Shown: one piece after another, positions 63,066 to 64,000 of the stretch | Position numbering within the stretch: position 1 is the stretch's first letter | How the letters are laid out: every line of letters begins with the position of its first letter | NCBI GenBank assembly: GCA_947494435.1 | Contig: CANLUY010000001.1 | Span: forward strand, 1,540,001-1,604,000 | From: an uncultured Litoreibacter sp. | GTDB lineage: Bacteria > Pseudomonadota > Alphaproteobacteria > Rhodobacterales > Rhodobacteraceae | Direction: 5' to 3' | DNA length: 64,000 nt | The notes under the pieces: generated by a model | What the model saw: the letters and a program-made list of their open reading frames with translations, nothing else | The model's database searches: none | Told to the model about the DNA's origin: nothing | Position numbers and translations under genes: made by a program

Positions 63066-64000
63066 ATGCCTCTGATCAAAGCCGCAGTCTGCCACGAATT
63101 TGGTGCGCCCCTCGTTGTCGAAGATGTGGAGCTGAAAGCCCCGATAGCGGGTGAGGTGGAAGTGGCGTTGGAGGCCTGCGCGATCTGCCACTCTGACTTG
63201 TCTTTTATAGATGGCGGTTGGGGCGGCAGCTTGCCCGCGGTCTACGGCCATGAGGCTGCAGGGCGGATAACCGCATTGGGCGATGGTGTGTCGGGCTATG
63301 CGGTTGGCGATGCGGTCTTGGTGACGCTGATCCGGTCGTGCGGTTGTTGTGTGCCCTGTGCCTCCGGCCAGCCGGTGCAGTGCGCAACGCCCTATGATCG
63401 GGATGCGGGACCTTTGGCCGCGGCCGATGGCGGGGTGATGCAGCACGGGCTAGCCTGCGGTGCTTTTGCTGAGAAGGCCGTGGTTGATCAATCGCAAATT
63501 GCGAAGATTCCGGATGATATGCCAATGGATGCGGCTTGCTTGCTGTCTTGCGGCGTGGTGACTGGCATGGGGGCTGTTGTGAATACGGCTCAGGTACGAC
63601 CCGGGCAAAATGTCGTTGTCATCGGCGCGGGTGGAGTCGGGCTAAATGCAATTCAGGGCGCAGCCATTGCCGGGGCGGCTCGAGTCATCGCGATGGACGT
63701 ACTGCCAGAGAAGCTGGAAGTCGCGCGCGAGTTCGGGGCGACAGATGGCGTTTTGGCGACCGACGAAAAACCGTGGAAACAGATCGCCAAGATTACTGGT
63801 GGGCGCATGGCCGATGCTGTCTTCGTCACTGTCGGCGCGGTTCCCGCCTTTGAGCAGGCACCTCGCTATTTGGCTGTCGGTGGCAACGCCTACATTGTCG
63901 GGATGCCGCATTCAGGCGCGATGGCTGAATATGAGCCCGTGATCCTCGGCGCGTTGGGACAGGGCATGAAGGGCACGAAAATGGGCGACACCGTGTTGCG
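63066..64000 (+). CDS. Zinc-dependent alcohol dehydrogenase (3' end outside window)
   Basis: The first 311 codons of a medium-chain zinc dehydrogenase are present. Catalytic zinc ligands are C41 and H62/E63 (GHEAAG). The structural zinc cysteines are C92, C95, C98 and C106. The NAD-binding VIGAGGVGLNAIQGA is near 185-199. AGGAGGGG precedes the ATG. It belongs to the class III-like alcohol dehydrogenase group (formaldehyde or other alcohols). It diverges from pcaD. The C-terminus is cut by the window edge. Confidence 0.9.
   Translation, partial: MPLIKAAVCHEFGAPLVVEDVELKAPIAGEVEVALEACAICHSDLSFIDGGWGGSLPAVYGHEAAGRITALGDGVSGYAVGDAVLVTLIRSCGCCVPCASGQPVQCATPYDRDAGPLAAADGGVMQHGLACGAFAEKAVVDQSQIAKIPDDMPMDAACLLSCGVVTGMGAVVNTAQVRPGQNVVVIGAGGVGLNAIQGAAIAGAARVIAMDVLPEKLEVAREFGATDGVLATDEKPWKQIAKITGGRMADAVFVTVGAVPAFEQAPRYLAVGGNAYIVGMPHSGAMAEYEPVILGALGQGMKGTKMGDTVL

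Noticed and set aside
1-64000. CRISPR arrays, insertion sequences, prophage or rRNA
   Set aside because: No regularly spaced repeats, transposase, integrase, phage structural gene or rRNA-like sequence was seen on either strand.

Overview
The window reads as chromosomal DNA of a marine alphaproteobacterium of the order Rhodobacterales (Roseobacter-type). The grounds are a taurine:pyruvate aminotransferase of the type usual in this group, a class I lysyl-tRNA synthetase, the iron regulator Irr divergent from fabA-fabB-fabI, an NDUFS4-like complex I accessory subunit, a TRAP transporter, a DUF1328 peptide, a PspA/YiaAB operon, and G+C-rich coding DNA with frequent ATGA overlaps. No rRNA, phage, insertion sequence or CRISPR array was seen. 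There is one tRNA gene, tRNA-Arg(TCT), at 49943-50019.

Layout. 1-633: 5' part of a methyltransferase running off the left edge. 993-1931: secreted PilJ-like sensor domain protein. 2008-5091: tpa and L-serine ammonia-lyase. 5088-16064: a catabolic locus made of an Asp/Glu racemase-family enzyme and GntR regulator divergent from a ThDP enzyme plus a muconate-cycloisomerase-like enolase-superfamily enzyme, then a winged-helix (MarR-like) regulator divergent from a DadA-like oxidoreductase, a TRAP transporter (dctPQM), a BASS-like transporter and a uronate-dehydrogenase-like epimerase. Each regulator has a clean palindrome in its divergent promoter. 16156-25454: GST, an A+T-rich membrane protein, glpR/glpD-glpK, a MATE exporter, a gamma-glutamylcyclotransferase-like protein, an SRAP protein whose second residue is Pro instead of the catalytic Cys, dodecin and a geranylgeranyl reductase-like enzyme. 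25455-29938: small and stress genes (cold shock protein, DUF1328, EttA, OsmC). 30096-36284: aldo/keto reductase, nadD, DMT exporter, PBP4-type carboxypeptidase, TerB-like protein, lysyl-tRNA synthetase. 36205-41904: LysR regulator, several small unknown proteins, a universal stress protein, a zinc-ribbon protein and a glycosyltransferase. 41944-48427: HEPN-like gene coupled to uvrB, thermonuclease-like protein, complex I subunit, plsC-cdsA. 48137-49843: tetR-pspA-yiaAB with four copies of a TGAAC-N3-GTTCA palindrome. 50021-54726: irr and the unsaturated fatty acid genes fabA, fabB and fabI. 54732-59620: RDD protein, VOC protein, then a four-gene chain joined by ATGA overlaps. 59589-62921: pcaD-pcaB-MFS (protocatechuate branch of the beta-ketoadipate pathway). 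63066-64000: start of a zinc alcohol dehydrogenase running off the right edge.

How parts work together. The 5-16 kb locus has the pieces for uptake (TRAP) and for racemisation, FAD-dependent oxidation and ThDP-dependent decarboxylation or carboligation of an acid not yet identified. It is the best candidate here for an undescribed pathway. The TetR-PspA-YiaAB unit looks like a self-contained envelope-stress operon with a visible operator code. Functions are assigned from family recognition by eye; no database search was run.
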